From assembly GCA_003116975.1 (NCBI GenBank), contig BGKB01000068.1, positions 292,894 to 356,893 on the forward strand: a DNA stretch of 64,000 bases, in the 5' to 3' direction. Below the pieces are notes generated by a model, which worked only from the letters and a program-made list of their open reading frames with translations, was not told the DNA's origin and made no database searches. Positions 10,654 to 21,048 of the stretch are shown here, in pieces. Each line of letters begins with the position of its first letter. Positions within the stretch are counted from its first letter, which is position 1. The position numbers and the translations under genes were made by a program. This stretch comes from Aurantiochytrium sp. KH105 (taxonomy: Eukaryota > Sar > Bigyra > Thraustochytrida > Thraustochytriidae).

Positions 10654-12168
10654 ATGGAGGAGGACGATGACTGGAAGTTCAGCCAGTGCTTTGGCGAGAA
10701 AACGGCGCTCGAGGACCTAAACGAGGCCGACATCATCTCCGCCGTAGAGTTTGACCAATCCGGCGCCTTTCTTGCGACAGGTGACAAGGGCGGACGCGTC
10801 GTCGTCTTCGAACTCGACGGCCACAATGCCGTGCAAGGCATCGCGGCCGCAACAAGCAAAAAGAGACGCCCCTTGAAAGCCCCACTGGAATTCCGCTTCC
10901 AAAGCGAATTCCAGAGCCACGAACCGGAGTTCGACTACCTCAAGTCATTAGAGATCGAGGAAAAGATCAACCGGATCCGCTGGTGCAGGCCGGCGAACAA
11001 TGCCCTATTTCTGCTGTCAACCAATGACAAGACCATCAAGCTCTGGAAGGTCCACGAGAAGACCATCAAGACCGTGTGCAACCTCAATGTGGACGAAGAC
11101 ACAAAAGCCGCCACCGCAGCGGCGCGGCGCGCCCGCGTCGTCAGCGGCAGCGGCGCCCACGCGAAGCAGCCTCTGCAGGCGCGCGGGCCCCACGAGGATG
11201 AAATGATGGACATCGTCGAAGAAAGCGGCAAGGAGCCGGACGTGCCTCTGTTCCAGCGTCGTCAGGTCCCGCGGCTTGTGGTGCCCAAACTAAAGTACGC
11301 CTCGCGGTGTATGAGCTCCACGGCGCGGCGCGTGTACTCGAATGCGCATGCGTACCACATCAACTCCGTTTCTGTAAACAGCGATGGCGCCACCTTCATT
11401 TCTGCCGACGATTTGCGCATTAATTATTGGAACCTCGACCTCAATGACCAATCGTACAATATAGTGGACATCAAACCTGAAAATATGGAGGAGCTGGCCG
11501 AGGTCATCACGGCAGCCGAGTTCCACCCAACGCAGTGCAACCTCTTCATGTATAGCAGCAGCCGAGGCAGCATCCGTTTGGGCGATATGCGCGCGCGCGC
11601 GCTCTGCGACATCCAGGCCAAGACCTTCGAGGAGCCCGAGGTCCCCGGAAACAAGTCGTTCTTCTCTGAGATCATTGCTTCCCTCTCCGACATCAAGTTT
11701 ACCAACGATGGCCGGTACATCATCTCGCGCGACTACCTTACCGTAAAGGTTTGGGATGTCAACATGGAGAACAAGCCCGTCAAGACGATCCCCATTCACG
11801 ATCAACTCCGCTCTCAGCTCTCTGAGCTGTACGAGAGCGAGTGCATCTTTGACAAGTTCGAGGTGGCCGTTTCTCCGGACGGCAATGGTTTCGCCACGGG
11901 CTCGTACTCGTCACAGTTTCACATTCTCGACCGAAGCGGCAAGTCGAGTCTTTGCATTGAGGCTGGCAAGATGCCGCCCAAACAGGCCATGTCCTTTCGT
12001 TCGCAGGGTATCGATTTTAGCCCTGCAATGGAGGTTTGTTCCGAATCAATCGATAAGCCCGACGGCGCGATGGACTACAACCGCAAGGCCATGCACATGT
12101 CTTGGCACCCTCAGGTTCCTCTGCTCGCCGTCGCGGGCCTCAACAACCTATTCATCTACTCGCGATAG
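10654..12168 (+). CDS. PPP2R2: Protein phosphatase 2A regulatory subunit B (B55/PR55 family)
   Basis: Intronless 504-residue WD40 protein. It carries family signatures: the [11 protein letters not shown] strand, [55 protein letters not shown], and [24 protein letters not shown]. The subunit forms a beta-propeller that targets the PP2A catalytic-scaffold core to substrates, including mitotic exit substrates. Length is slightly above the human 447 residues because of an insert at about residues 150-190 (A/R-rich, then acidic). ATG at 10654 precedes the acidic [14 protein letters not shown] start expected for the family. Confidence 0.96.
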   Translation: MEEDDDWKFSQCFGEKTALEDLNEADIISAVEFDQSGAFLATGDKGGRVVVFELDGHNAVQGIAAATSKKRRPLKAPLEFRFQSEFQSHEPEFDYLKSLEIEEKINRIRWCRPANNALFLLSTNDKTIKLWKVHEKTIKTVCNLNVDEDTKAATAAARRARVVSGSGAHAKQPLQARGPHEDEMMDIVEESGKEPDVPLFQRRQVPRLVVPKLKYASRCMSSTARRVYSNAHAYHINSVSVNSDGATFISADDLRINYWNLDLNDQSYNIVDIKPENMEELAEVITAAEFHPTQCNLFMYSSSRGSIRLGDMRARALCDIQAKTFEEPEVPGNKSFFSEIIASLSDIKFTNDGRYIISRDYLTVKVWDVNMENKPVKTIPIHDQLRSQLSELYESECIFDKFEVAVSPDGNGFATGSYSSQFHILDRSGKSSLCIEAGKMPPKQAMSFRSQGIDFSPAMEVCSESIDKPDGAMDYNRKAMHMSWHPQVPLLAVAGLNNLFIYSR

Positions 12169-12490
12169 ATGCTGTAATGATGTCTTGCATCCATGGATAC
12201 TCTCTTGCAATGCCTGCTCGGGTCTCGTGAGATTACATCGGAGTGTGGCGAGTCGATCGCCCAAATTGCGTTGCGTCAGACGTAAGCAATCGAGCGAGCA
12301 AGCAAAGGGCTCACGGCGTCACGGGTGGAGTAAATCTTCTGCAGAACATTTGCCATTCGTACTCAGAGGAATTAAACGACGTTTACAGCCTGTACGCGGG
12401 CAAGCTTTTACAAAGAAGGCCAGCACCATGACGCGCTCTTCTTTTGCTGCAAGGGAAACGACTCATCTTTCAAAAGTGTATTGTGCAAAC

Positions 12491-12541
12491 AAACAAAACA
12501 GAAACAAAACAAAACAAAACAAAACAAAACAAAACAAAACA
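12491..12541 (+). repeat. (AAAAC)n microsatellite
   Basis: About ten perfect copies of the pentanucleotide AAAAC, in the 3' flank of the PP2A-B gene. Confidence 0.95.
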
Positions 12542-12643
12542 AACACACAAATAATACAAAAGACCAAAAAGTCAATTCGTCTGGTGCTCTCGTTCCTCTT
12601 ACTTGTCTTGCTTTCACTTTCACATTCACTTTCAGCTCATGAA

Positions 12644-12789
12644 GACTGCATGCCTACCTTATCATGCGCCGCACAAGAGAAAGTGACATGCCTTGCAATA
12701 TACAACCTGTGTTTCGGACTGCATGCCTACCTTATCATGCGCCGCACAAGAGAAAGTGCCATGCCTTGCAATATACAACCTGTGTTTCG
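12644..12789 (+). repeat. Two-copy 73-bp tandem repeat
   Basis: Unit starts GACTGCATGCCTACC and ends with GTGTTTCG. The two copies differ at very few positions (for example GTGACATG against GTGCCATG). Near-identity implies a recent duplication. Confidence 0.95.
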
Positions 12790-12955
12790 ACTTTGTTGAA
12801 TCGTACGAGTTTGGCATCGAAAAGCACAACAAAGTCTCCTCATCCCTTATTCTTTCCTTGGCAATGTATGTATCGAGTCTTCATATTCATCTCCATTCTG
12901 ACAAACTTTGCAAATACAAAAAAAGAAGCTAAATTTGGTGTAGGTTTCGCGAGGT

Positions 12956-13711
12956 CTAGATGCCATCGTCAAAGGCAGCCTTGCCTCGTGGCACATAGGT
13001 CTCGTCCAGACCGTCTCGGGCAAGACCACCCCCGGCGCCAGGGCGCAAAAAGACCTGATTGACTGCCCCCACAAGTGCGCACGCAAGAGCACCCACGGGA
13101 AGCGTGTAGTGAAAGTCTTGAGCCGTGCGTGCATTTTCTTTAGATATGTCGTCCTCAACATCCAAAGTGCCAAAAACTACACCAAAAAAGAGCCCCAAAA
13201 GAACGGCAACAACCAGAACGACTGCAATTTGCACCGGAGTCGAAACAAGCGGTTGCCAAAGACGCCGACCCCTGGACAACTTGGCCACGCAGTACTGTCC
13301 TGAAAAGTTAAACAGGTCCATGATTGAAAAGGTAAGCGCGAACCAGAGCGCTACGCCCAAAAGCATATACATGGGCACCTTGATTCCTGCGGAAATGCCC
13401 CTGAACCAATTTTTTTCCAACATGAAGCAGAAAAGCCCCGCCACGACGACCAGGCATGCAAAGATCATGACAAAGTACGTTGACATCGTCTTTTTGGCAG
13501 CAGGGTGGCCAGCGCTCCCTTGCCAGCTCAGCGCGTTGACGCGATACAGAATGAGGGTTCCCATGAAAATGAGGGAGCATCCAAAGATGGCGGAAAACAG
13601 GCCGTTCGTGCTAATCTCTAGCATGGCGTGGTTGACCAGCACCGACACGCACGTCCCAAGCACTGCGCCGCCCATCGCTCCGGCCAAACCTTGACCCACG
13701 CGATGTGCCAT
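12956..13711 (-). CDS. Multipass membrane protein of unknown function
   Basis: About 251 residues from the ATG at 13711 (MAHRVGQGLAG). The longer open frame upstream has only a TTG start. Five or six hydrophobic segments are visible: near residues 10-30, 38-60, 80-103, 118-142, 165-190 and 212-228. One contains LVVAVLLGLFFGVVFG. The C-terminus is a short charged tail (YVPRGKAAFDDGI). No signal peptide distinct from the first membrane segment and no catalytic motif is seen. I do not recognise the family. The organisation would suit a small-molecule channel, scaffold or organelle membrane protein, but nothing points to one. Confidence 0.75.
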   Translation of the reverse strand: MAHRVGQGLAGAMGGAVLGTCVSVLVNHAMLEISTNGLFSAIFGCSLIFMGTLILYRVNALSWQGSAGHPAAKKTMSTYFVMIFACLVVVAGLFCFMLEKNWFRGISAGIKVPMYMLLGVALWFALTFSIMDLFNFSGQYCVAKLSRGRRLWQPLVSTPVQIAVVLVVAVLLGLFFGVVFGTLDVEDDISKENARTAQDFHYTLPVGALACALVGAVNQVFLRPGAGGGLARDGLDETYVPRGKAAFDDGI

Positions 13712-14450
13712 TGTGTTGAAATTAAAATCCAAGAAGGAATACTTGTGACTTTCCAAGAGAAAGAGAAGCTAGACTTGTCGAAACGACTGTAGCTTTGCTT
13801 TACGTCTACGCAGCCCCGGTCTTCGACTTGAGAGCTGCTTCGTCCCGCACGCTTGCTCCTTTTCTGCAGCCGCGAAGAAATAGCCTCGCTTCCTCTGGCA
13901 CCTCGGCCACGCTCCGCGATCTGATCCCTTGCGCTTCCTTCCACTCGACTTCTTTCTCCGCCCGCACGGTACGCGCCGGCGAGGAAGCGCAGGACACCGT
14001 ATCCCGCTCTCGCGCTCTCTCTCTGTTTCTCTCTTCTTGCGGCGAGCGTGCCGGCACGACTTGCGGGTCTGTCTGTCTACGTGGCCTCGTTTCCCCGCCA
14101 AGATCATGGCATGCCAGCTAGCCTCGGCCAAGTACGTATTTTCTCTTCACTCCCTCCTCCATAAAAGCAAACTCACCTCGCAAGCGCGCGCGTCCTCACG
14201 GAGCCGCAGAGCTGACAGCATTCTTGGAGAAGGGAAGGAAACGCGATCGCTGCTGCAGCGCGCCACCTCGCGGTCGAGCTGATGGACGATCGTCTCGATC
14301 GGACTTGCTCGCCTCGCCCCGCCTCCAGTCGAACTGGACGCTGGAGATGGGGACTCATTTTGGCTTCGGCTTGGGAGCAAAACCACAAGAATAACAACAA
14401 CAACAACAACAACAACAACAACCGCGACCACGAACGAAAAAAAGGCTGCC
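13712..14450. promoter_or_regulatory. Divergent intergenic region
   Basis: 739 bases between head-to-head genes; must contain both promoters. A (CAA)n tract of about 33 bases lies at 14391-14423, just upstream of the ATG at 14451, probably in the 5' UTR. No coding content is supported. Confidence 0.45.
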
Positions 14451-15965
14451 ATGGTGACCTTTGACGTGCAGCCCGCGTGCGGCCCGGCGCTCTGGGGAGG
14501 CGTAGAGGTCGTTGTGGACGACGACGATATCAGCGCTGCAGAGGCCCGCACAGCGGTGCGAGACGTGTGTGGCCTGCAAGTTCGTGTCGCCGAGGCTGCC
14601 AATGCCTGGCTGCGCGAAAGCCAGGCCAACGGAGGGCAAGAGAGCAGCCAGACGGAGCGAGCAGAGGACAGCAACGCAAGAGACGCGCAGAAACAATTGC
14701 TTGCAATCGCGGTAGCCACCGCTTTTCCGGCAATCGCCTTTCCCAATGAACGTGCCAGGAAGCGGGTGGACCCCAGCGAGCTCAACAAAGTCTGGGAGGC
14801 TAGTCTAGAACACAACAAGAGCGCAGGCGTCGCGCTCGCAGACGAAGCAGACACAACCGCTGACTCATGCGCGCCTGCTGCTGCAACCCCAAACAAATTA
14901 CCAAGTGGCGAACACTCTGAAGAAACGGAGGGGAGCGACGTCAAGGATCCGCACGTGGAATCAAAACTTGCGCCAGGCTCAGACCGCAAAGAGACCGAGC
15001 TGGTTGCAAATCCGCTTGCACATGCCGAGCTCTGGTTCTGTAAAAAACCCTTCCAGTCCGAAAAACCGCTCAAGACACAGGTGTCGATCTCGGCCAAGAC
15101 CAAACTCCGCGTCTATCTTGCGCCGGGAGATCGATTTGATGCCTGCTCTGATGACGCAGAGGCGCTCAAAGAAGCTGCTTCGCCTCTTCGCAAAATTCTC
15201 GACCAGGTGCGACCGGAAGTTTGGGCTGACGCCGGCAAGATTTCGGGAGAAGCGTCGGTAGCGAAGACGCAAAATTCAGTGGGGTCGCCGGCATCGCGCA
15301 AGCGACCTCGCGAAGCTATCGACCTTTCATTCATGAATGGGCGCTCTCTTGACGCGGCCGTCGACAAGTTGTGCGACGACATGGGATTCCGTCTCAAGAA
15401 TGACGTCCTCGCACGCCTCGACAATGACGCACAGGTGCAAAACTACATGCGTGACCCACGTCTCGTTGGCATTCTTGTCGACATTGAAAAGGCAACAAAC
15501 AAGATGAAGGCTTTGGAGGACGCAATGGACCGCGATGCCAGCTTTGCACGATTTGTTGATCTGATGCTTACAGGTATTGGCGCGCAGCGAGTCGTGGCGC
15601 ACCGTGACGGCCCAAGCACGATCGAATCGAGTCTTGAAGAGGTCATCGAGACAACCAGACCTTCATTTTTGCTAGCAGGTCGCTCCGACGGCAAAGCGAA
15701 TGGTACCGCTTCATCTGCTGCTGCTAACGATGCTCAACATCCTAATGCGAACAGCGACGACGATGACGACAACGACGATGACAACGACAACGACGACCAG
15801 GAAGATAAAAAGGGAGAATTGGAGAATAGCACAAACAAACGGCAAAAGACAGCTGACCAAAAAATCCCCATCGCGGAGCAACAGGAGGCGAGGAAACCCA
15901 CAGATGAGGCGAAGCCCAAGCTTGAAGTCATTGGGACGGATGGTAATCAGAACCCTCAACTTTGA
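14451..15965 (+). CDS. Protein with ZNHIT3/Hit1-like C-terminal segment
   Basis: 504 residues, intronless. The N-terminal third is unrecognised (opens MVTFDVQPACGPALWGG with an acidic VVDDDD patch). A central part, about residues 190-225, has a strand-rich block around SISAKTKLRVYLAPGD. Residues about 290-385 contain VQNYMRDPRLVGILVDIEK, a link, then AMDRDASFARFVDLML. This matches by eye the pattern of the C-terminal helical region of ZNHIT3/Hit1 (short helices with N/D-P-x-L-R and F-x-x-F-x-D), which binds NUFIP/Rsa1 in box C/D snoRNP assembly. No zinc-finger HIT cysteine/histidine cluster is present. The tail is acidic then K/E-rich. Function in snoRNP assembly is only a suggestion. Confidence 0.55.
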   Translation: MVTFDVQPACGPALWGGVEVVVDDDDISAAEARTAVRDVCGLQVRVAEAANAWLRESQANGGQESSQTERAEDSNARDAQKQLLAIAVATAFPAIAFPNERARKRVDPSELNKVWEASLEHNKSAGVALADEADTTADSCAPAAATPNKLPSGEHSEETEGSDVKDPHVESKLAPGSDRKETELVANPLAHAELWFCKKPFQSEKPLKTQVSISAKTKLRVYLAPGDRFDACSDDAEALKEAASPLRKILDQVRPEVWADAGKISGEASVAKTQNSVGSPASRKRPREAIDLSFMNGRSLDAAVDKLCDDMGFRLKNDVLARLDNDAQVQNYMRDPRLVGILVDIEKATNKMKALEDAMDRDASFARFVDLMLTGIGAQRVVAHRDGPSTIESSLEEVIETTRPSFLLAGRSDGKANGTASSAAANDAQHPNANSDDDDDNDDDNDNDDQEDKKGELENSTNKRQKTADQKIPIAEQQEARKPTDEAKPKLEVIGTDGNQNPQL

Positions 15966-16174
15966 GCGTGCGTGAGGGGCCAGACCAAGCGTTCTTCGTA
16001 CTTTTGATGGGCAATCGATACTGACGGCAAGGGCAAAGATGCATCTCAACTTATTCTTTGTTTGCCAAGGCCACACTGAACGAGATCGCGTGTGTTTCTC
16101 CTGAAACAAAGGAATAGTTAAGAAGGGGGCTGGCTGTCACAACATAGAACACAAATTCATAATAGTATTGGAAA

Positions 16175-18075
16175 TCAGTTGCTGTCCAGAATGACCTTGA
16201 GATTCGTCAACTTCTCCTGAGTGGCTTGTAGAACACGTTTACTTTGTGGACCAAGAGAATTATTTGCGAGAACAAACTTGCAAAGAGCCGAGCTTGTGTT
16301 GGCCTCGAGGCCACGAACGAGACTGGTAATGTGATTGTCGCTGAGCGAGGCACACGCGAGGCTGTCATTCCGAGTGCAAAGTTAGTGAGTGAGCCAGACC
16401 TGTTCGGACGGGGGAAAAGAGGCGTCTTGTCTCAGAAGACATGCATTGATTCACACCTACATGAGTTTTTGTAAATGTGTATTGAGACGAAGCAAATCCT
16501 CGAGGGCCTTGGTGCCCGCCTCCCCGCAAGGATTGCCGGATAAGCTGCGCGTCAGCAACAAAGCAAAAGAATAAGTGTAAGGTCAGTCGGACTTTCTTGT
16601 GCAGCCTCATGAGCGAGAAAGATCGTGCAAAGACACTTACTCGAGCTCTATGAGAGATGTATTTGACCAGAGCGCTTCTGCAATTTGCCGCAGACCCTCA
16701 CTTCCCAAACGTGTAAAGGGGAGACTGTGAAGCGTTGGCGTCGATCGCATGTTAGTCTGCAATTGAAGGTTGGGTCATGTGCCGACGCGAGACGTACATG
16801 AGGCATTCCAATGATGTATTATTCGTCAAGGCAGCGGCGAGTGCGCTTGCTCCCGTCACAGCGATTGCGTTATATCCAAGGCTGCACGCATGAACACATT
16901 CATCAATGAGTCAGTCTCTCTCTCTCTCTTCAACAAAAGTGTTTCTGCAATTTCTCGCGACCGGAGCTTACTTGAGATGCAAAAGATGCTGGTTGGTCTG
17001 GAGCACCTCAGCGATCACCTGTGCGCCGCCCGAGCCCAATGAAGTGTTCTGAAGACTAGTACCACACGAGAAGCAACGTCAGCCTCTTACGTTACTGTGC
17101 GCATGCATGTGCGACAGTCATTTGTAACGTACTTGAGAGTTGTCAGCGTTTCGCTCTTGTTTATTGCGTCAGATATTGCTCTCACCCCACGAGGACCGAT
17201 GACGTTGTTTGAAAGATTGAGATCCACAAGTCGGGCATCCTCCAACATGCTCGCAATAGCAGTCATGTCGGCAAGTACAATGCCGTTAAAGCCGAGATCG
17301 AGCTTTGTCAGCGACGATTGGCCCACGGCGGTGGCGATGGTTCGAAGGCTCCTGCTCCCGATATTATTGTTTTGAAGGCTGAGAGGTTTGTTTGGGTTTC
17401 AGTCAGTGGAGAGTCATTTCGAGAAAAAGCGCTGCGAAAAACGTACCTCAAGCTTTCGAGGCTGCGGTTTGCCTCGAGCGCTTTGGCGATTTTTTCGCTG
17501 CCTACGGGACCAATGTTGTTCCAGCTCAGGCTTTTATTTGCGCCGCGTACAACAAAGAAAAAGTTAGACCACACAACTCGCAGCTCGACCTGCCTGGTCC
17601 AGCTTCGAGACGAAAGGACACGAAGAAGAACAAAGATCGGGAGGAATGAAGGGAAAGAACTTACTCGAGATTTTTCAGAGCGAAAGCGGGGTTTTTAATG
17701 GCCGCGGCAAAATGTTTTGCACCTTCGGCCCCAATGTTGTTATTGCTGACGCTGTTTTGCGCAAGACAGGCATAAGCGTGAGTGCATTGCAAAGACATGG
17801 TCGCTGCGCGCATGCCAAACTATCCGAGTGCGTCAAGAGAAGCACCCAGACCGAACGTACTTGAGCGCGATCAGCGTGTCATTTTGCACGAGCATGTCTG
17901 CGAGCATTTTGGCCCCTTCAGGCCCCAGTGCATTGTCGTGAAGATCAAGCGCCCGCAAGGTCTTATTGGTCTCGAGCTCAACCGCCAGGGGGCGCAAGTT
18001 GGTCTCCCTGAGGCAGCGCCCCTCCAGCGAGAGCTCCTCGGCGCCGCCCCGCACGCTCGTCAGCGCGCGCTGCAT
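16175..18075 (-). CDS. Nine-exon leucine-rich repeat protein (ribonuclease-inhibitor/NLRC3-like)
   Basis: Reconstructed from splice sites. Exons, read on the minus strand: 18075-17861, 17751-17665, 17530-17447, 17378-17133, 17055-16972, 16881-16798, 16724-16641, 16544-16461, 16361-16175. Lengths are 215, 87, 84, 246, 84, 84, 84, 84 and 187, totalling 1155 nt, or 384 residues plus a TGA stop. All introns (68-134 nt) start GTA and end AG, and all are phase 2. The protein is a series of 28-residue repeats with the pattern L-x-x-L-x-L-x-x-N-x-(I/L)-G-x-x-G, the RNI-type LRR of NLRC3/NOD-like and RanGAP-type proteins. No NACHT, TIR or kinase domain and no signal peptide are seen. It is probably a cytosolic protein-interaction solenoid with unknown partner. 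Confidence 0.88.
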
Positions 18076-18835
18076 TCTGCGCTTCGTCCCGTCCCGTCGC
18101 GTCCCGGCGCGTGCGAGAGAGAATCAATCGATCGAATGCGCAAGGAAAGAAAGAAACCTGGCTGGGACGGCCCGCGCGCGCCGAGCCGGCGGCCCGGGCT
18201 GCCTGCGTGCGGCGCCGTCGCCTCCGCGCAGGGCCGCCCTCCCTCCGGACTGCCCGCGCGCGCTTGCCCGTCTGCAGTGCCCGGCCGCGCGAGGCGTTCG
18301 TTCTGCTCGGTCTGTCTAGTAGTAGTTAGTAGTACTCGCGGTCGGTCACTCGCGGCGGTCAGGCAGGGCGGCGGCGCGTTACTGTGGTCTTCTATACAAG
18401 GTCCGGTGCAGGTGGTACCCGGGGCAAGCAGACGCGAGGACCCCGGGTCCGCTGCGCGCTTTGCGCGATACCGGAATCGTATTTGAGCCCTGGCACCTTG
18501 ACAGCGCGCGAGAGAGTGGAGGAAGCAGGTCCGTCGTTGCAGTGGCTCTCTGCCAGTGGTGGAGGCCTCGCCTCAGGAAAGAATGAGCAACCAGTGGCAG
18601 GTCGGGAGGATTGGAGCCTCATAGCGAGCAGGGGAACAGGGAGGAGGAGGAAGACGAAGAGAAGGAGGACGGGGGAGAGGAATCGGATGAACACGACCGC
18701 CCGCTCCTGTTTCGGGAAAGAAGAGGAAAGAAAGGAAAAGATGCGCTCTATATTGTCGTCGTTCTGTCAAGCTCTGCTCTGCTCTGCTCTGTTCTGCTCT
18801 ACTTTACGTGGCATGCTTTACTACAACAGACTCTA
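18076..18835. other. 5' region of the LRR gene
   Basis: 760 bases between the LRR start and the end of the next minus-strand gene. GC-rich over 18140-18310. A short run of CTCTG/CTGCT units at 18770-18800. No coding content is supported. Confidence 0.45.
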
Positions 18836-20299
18836 TCATGTCAAATCGACAACATCTGTACTGCTTTGATCATCAGGCCCATGGCCAGCAGACGTAGAGG
18901 AAGACGACGAAGAGGAGGAGGAGGAGGAAGAGGAGGAGGAAGAGGATGGCTTCGAGCGAGCGGCACCGATAGCGGCCGCGCTCGCCCCTGCATCGACCCC
19001 CGATGCTGACGCTGCAACGATTTCGTCTTCTACAACGACGTCGTCGTCATCCATGCTCGGAAGTGTTTTACCCGAGAGGAAACAGTCATCTCCGCAACGA
19101 CGCTGAAGATCAGAAAGGTCAGAAACCTCATACAGAGCCTTGACAAAGGGCGCAGGCATGTTTCCCGCCTTGCCCGGCATGCTCACGATGACAGTATTCA
19201 ATTCGTCCGCCAGGTCCGAAAGGTAGTCAAGGTCAAATTCCTCGGGATGCCTTTTCCGCATACGACGAATGACTTGGCTTATATAGGCGCAAGTGCCCAC
19301 GCCGAACCACTTGAAGCACCGCGACTCCAAGCCGAGCAGCTTAATGCACGAGTCTCTAAGCTCTGCATGAGTGAGGTCCACAGCGCCATCACGTTCTACA
19401 CAAAGAATCTCCCGCAACACGGGCACACCAATCGTATGGTCGAGAAGCATGCTATTCTTAAAGACCCCAGCTGAAAGCACATCCGTATAACTAAGTTGTC
19501 CGCGGCGATCTTTATCGGCGCGCGCCTCGTCGGCTCGTGCCGTCACCTCGGATAGCTCCCGACTCTGGTCCATTTGCTTCATGTCCTGATAGTCGCGAAG
19601 GTCCTCAAGGAGTCGTGACTTAGCGCGCATGACATCGCCATTGCACTCACGAAGGACCTGGAGCGTTCGTTTTTCTGAGAACCCGAGCTTGGTTAGAGCG
19701 GCCAGGGACTGCTCTTCAAATGGCGAGGCCGAGGGAACTTCGCTGAGCCGCGCTGGTTCCTTTTTGGCTTCATCCCCGCTTCGCTCCTCTTGCTGGCTCC
19801 GCTCTTGCGCGAGCGCCTTGATGCGTTGGGTTTCGGCAACGAGCTCGTTGATGAACGGCACCGCCTGGAGTTGCTGGTAATCATTCAATGATGCGCCGGA
19901 CGCGCCATCTTGAACCCGCTGTTTTTTACCGACACCGTGCGCTGTCAATGTTGTTTGCATGCTGCGGTTGATGGGACGTTTCTTCCTTGCTGCAGATTGT
20001 TGTTGCGTCTGCAAGGATCGACTCTGCGCTCGATGCGGACCTGCAAGAGCGAGAATATATGTGGCAAGCGAGAGGCTTGTGGGCCCTTGCGGCCCCCCCA
20101 ACAGCGGCAATGCATTTGCGGACGATGCCTCGACCACGCCGTATTGCTGAAGAATGCGCAACGCCGTCTGCAGCTGCGTTCTGGAGAACGCGCTCGCGAG
20201 GCGGGCTGGCGGTCCTCGCATCAAGGTCTCTAAATGTGCCTCGGAGACGCGCAGCTCGCGCGCAATTACCCGATTCACGGTCGACCAGTCCACATTCAT
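18836..20299 (-). CDS. UBA-like domain protein with poly-serine tail
   Basis: 487 residues from ATG at 20299, intronless. The N-terminal 60 residues form a helical block (MNVDWSTVNRVIARELRVSE). Residues about 195-235 (SLAALTKLGFSEKRTLQVLRE...) resemble a UBA or UBA-like three-helix fold. Residues about 255-390 are a well-ordered unknown region around SYTDVLSAGVFKNSMLLD and a CIKLLGLESRCFKWFGVG segment. The C-terminus has a run of about 18 serines, then SSTDVVDLT. That ending fits a SUMO-interacting motif (V-V-D-L with acidic/serine flank). Ubiquitin and SUMO binding are inferences; no enzyme motif is visible. Confidence 0.65.
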   Translation of the reverse strand: MNVDWSTVNRVIARELRVSEAHLETLMRGPPARLASAFSRTQLQTALRILQQYGVVEASSANALPLLGGPQGPTSLSLATYILALAGPHRAQSRSLQTQQQSAARKKRPINRSMQTTLTAHGVGKKQRVQDGASGASLNDYQQLQAVPFINELVAETQRIKALAQERSQQEERSGDEAKKEPARLSEVPSASPFEEQSLAALTKLGFSEKRTLQVLRECNGDVMRAKSRLLEDLRDYQDMKQMDQSRELSEVTARADEARADKDRRGQLSYTDVLSAGVFKNSMLLDHTIGVPVLREILCVERDGAVDLTHAELRDSCIKLLGLESRCFKWFGVGTCAYISQVIRRMRKRHPEEFDLDYLSDLADELNTVIVSMPGKAGNMPAPFVKALYEVSDLSDLQRRCGDDCFLSGKTLPSMDDDDVVVEDEIVAASASGVDAGASAAAIGAARSKPSSSSSSSSSSSSSSSSSTSAGHGPDDQSSTDVVDLT

Positions 20300-20368
20300 C
20301 GTACGAGTGCGCGCTCCGTCCAGGACGCACGCCCTTTCGCCCAGCCAGCTCCGCCCAGCTCAGCTCTT

Positions 20369-20403
<35 letters not shown>

Positions 20404-20897
20404 CGCCGGCGGCCACGAGCACGCCAGCTTCCGCGCAGCTAGGCTAGCTAGCTTGGTTCCCTCGTGCGATGCGATCCACAGAGCAAGCGGCGCCTGGCCG
20501 CTCGCCGCCCGCCCGTCGTCTTGCGAGCCCGCGCTGCAGGCCCGCCCGGCTGCCTGCGTGCCGGCCGGCGCGCGGCCTCCGGTGCCGTGCTTTCCTCGGG
20601 CTCTCGCGGCGCTCCCGAGATCGCCTTCTGCTCGCCGCCGCTCATCAACCATCACGACCATGTAGTAGTCGCGAGGGCCCAAGTTGAACATAGGCCTAGC
20701 TCCTACTAGCATTAACAAGATTTTAACCGTGACTTCCTTCGCTGGCAAGTCAGTCATCAGTGGCGCCTGGATTTGAACTTTGGTTTGAACCAACCCGCGC
20801 AACGTGACTCAGAAGCGAGGCAAGGCGCCTCGAGGATTTGAAAAACAGCAGCAGCAGCGCAGCCAGATCTTCGTCGCGAGGCCTGCGGCGCGCGTGC

Positions 20898-20928
<31 letters not shown>

Positions 20929-21048
20929 GGTGGGCGTGCGCGCGGAGGGGCGGGCGAAAGGGCTGGCGAAAGGGCGCGATTGCGGGCAGCCTCGGGCTCG
21001 GCCCGGCCGTGGGATTGATAGGGTTCGCGGAGCGGAAAAAGTGGCGCC
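20300..21048. promoter_or_regulatory. Divergent intergenic region
   Basis: 749 bases between head-to-head genes. It contains a (GTC)n tract at 20371-20397 near the minus-strand start and a (GTGC)n tract at about 20893-20930. No tRNA-like fold stood up to inspection. Confidence 0.45.

Larger units (their letters stand above)
12169..12955. other. Convergent intergenic region with repeats
   Basis: 787 bases between two tail-to-tail genes. It holds an (AAAAC)n microsatellite at about 12491-12541 and a direct tandem duplication of a 73-base unit at 12644-12716 and 12717-12789. No gene is supported here. Confidence 0.6.

Noticed and set aside
10023-10859. 278-residue and 200-residue minus-strand open frames upstream of PP2A-B
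   Set aside because: Composition is R/A/P/S-rich from GC repeats and one overlaps the PP2A-B start; no domain.
20760-20810. tRNA-like 3' end (GGATTTGAAC with GGTTTGAACC nearby) on the minus strand
   Set aside because: The T-stem bases do not pair and no anticodon or acceptor stem could be found.
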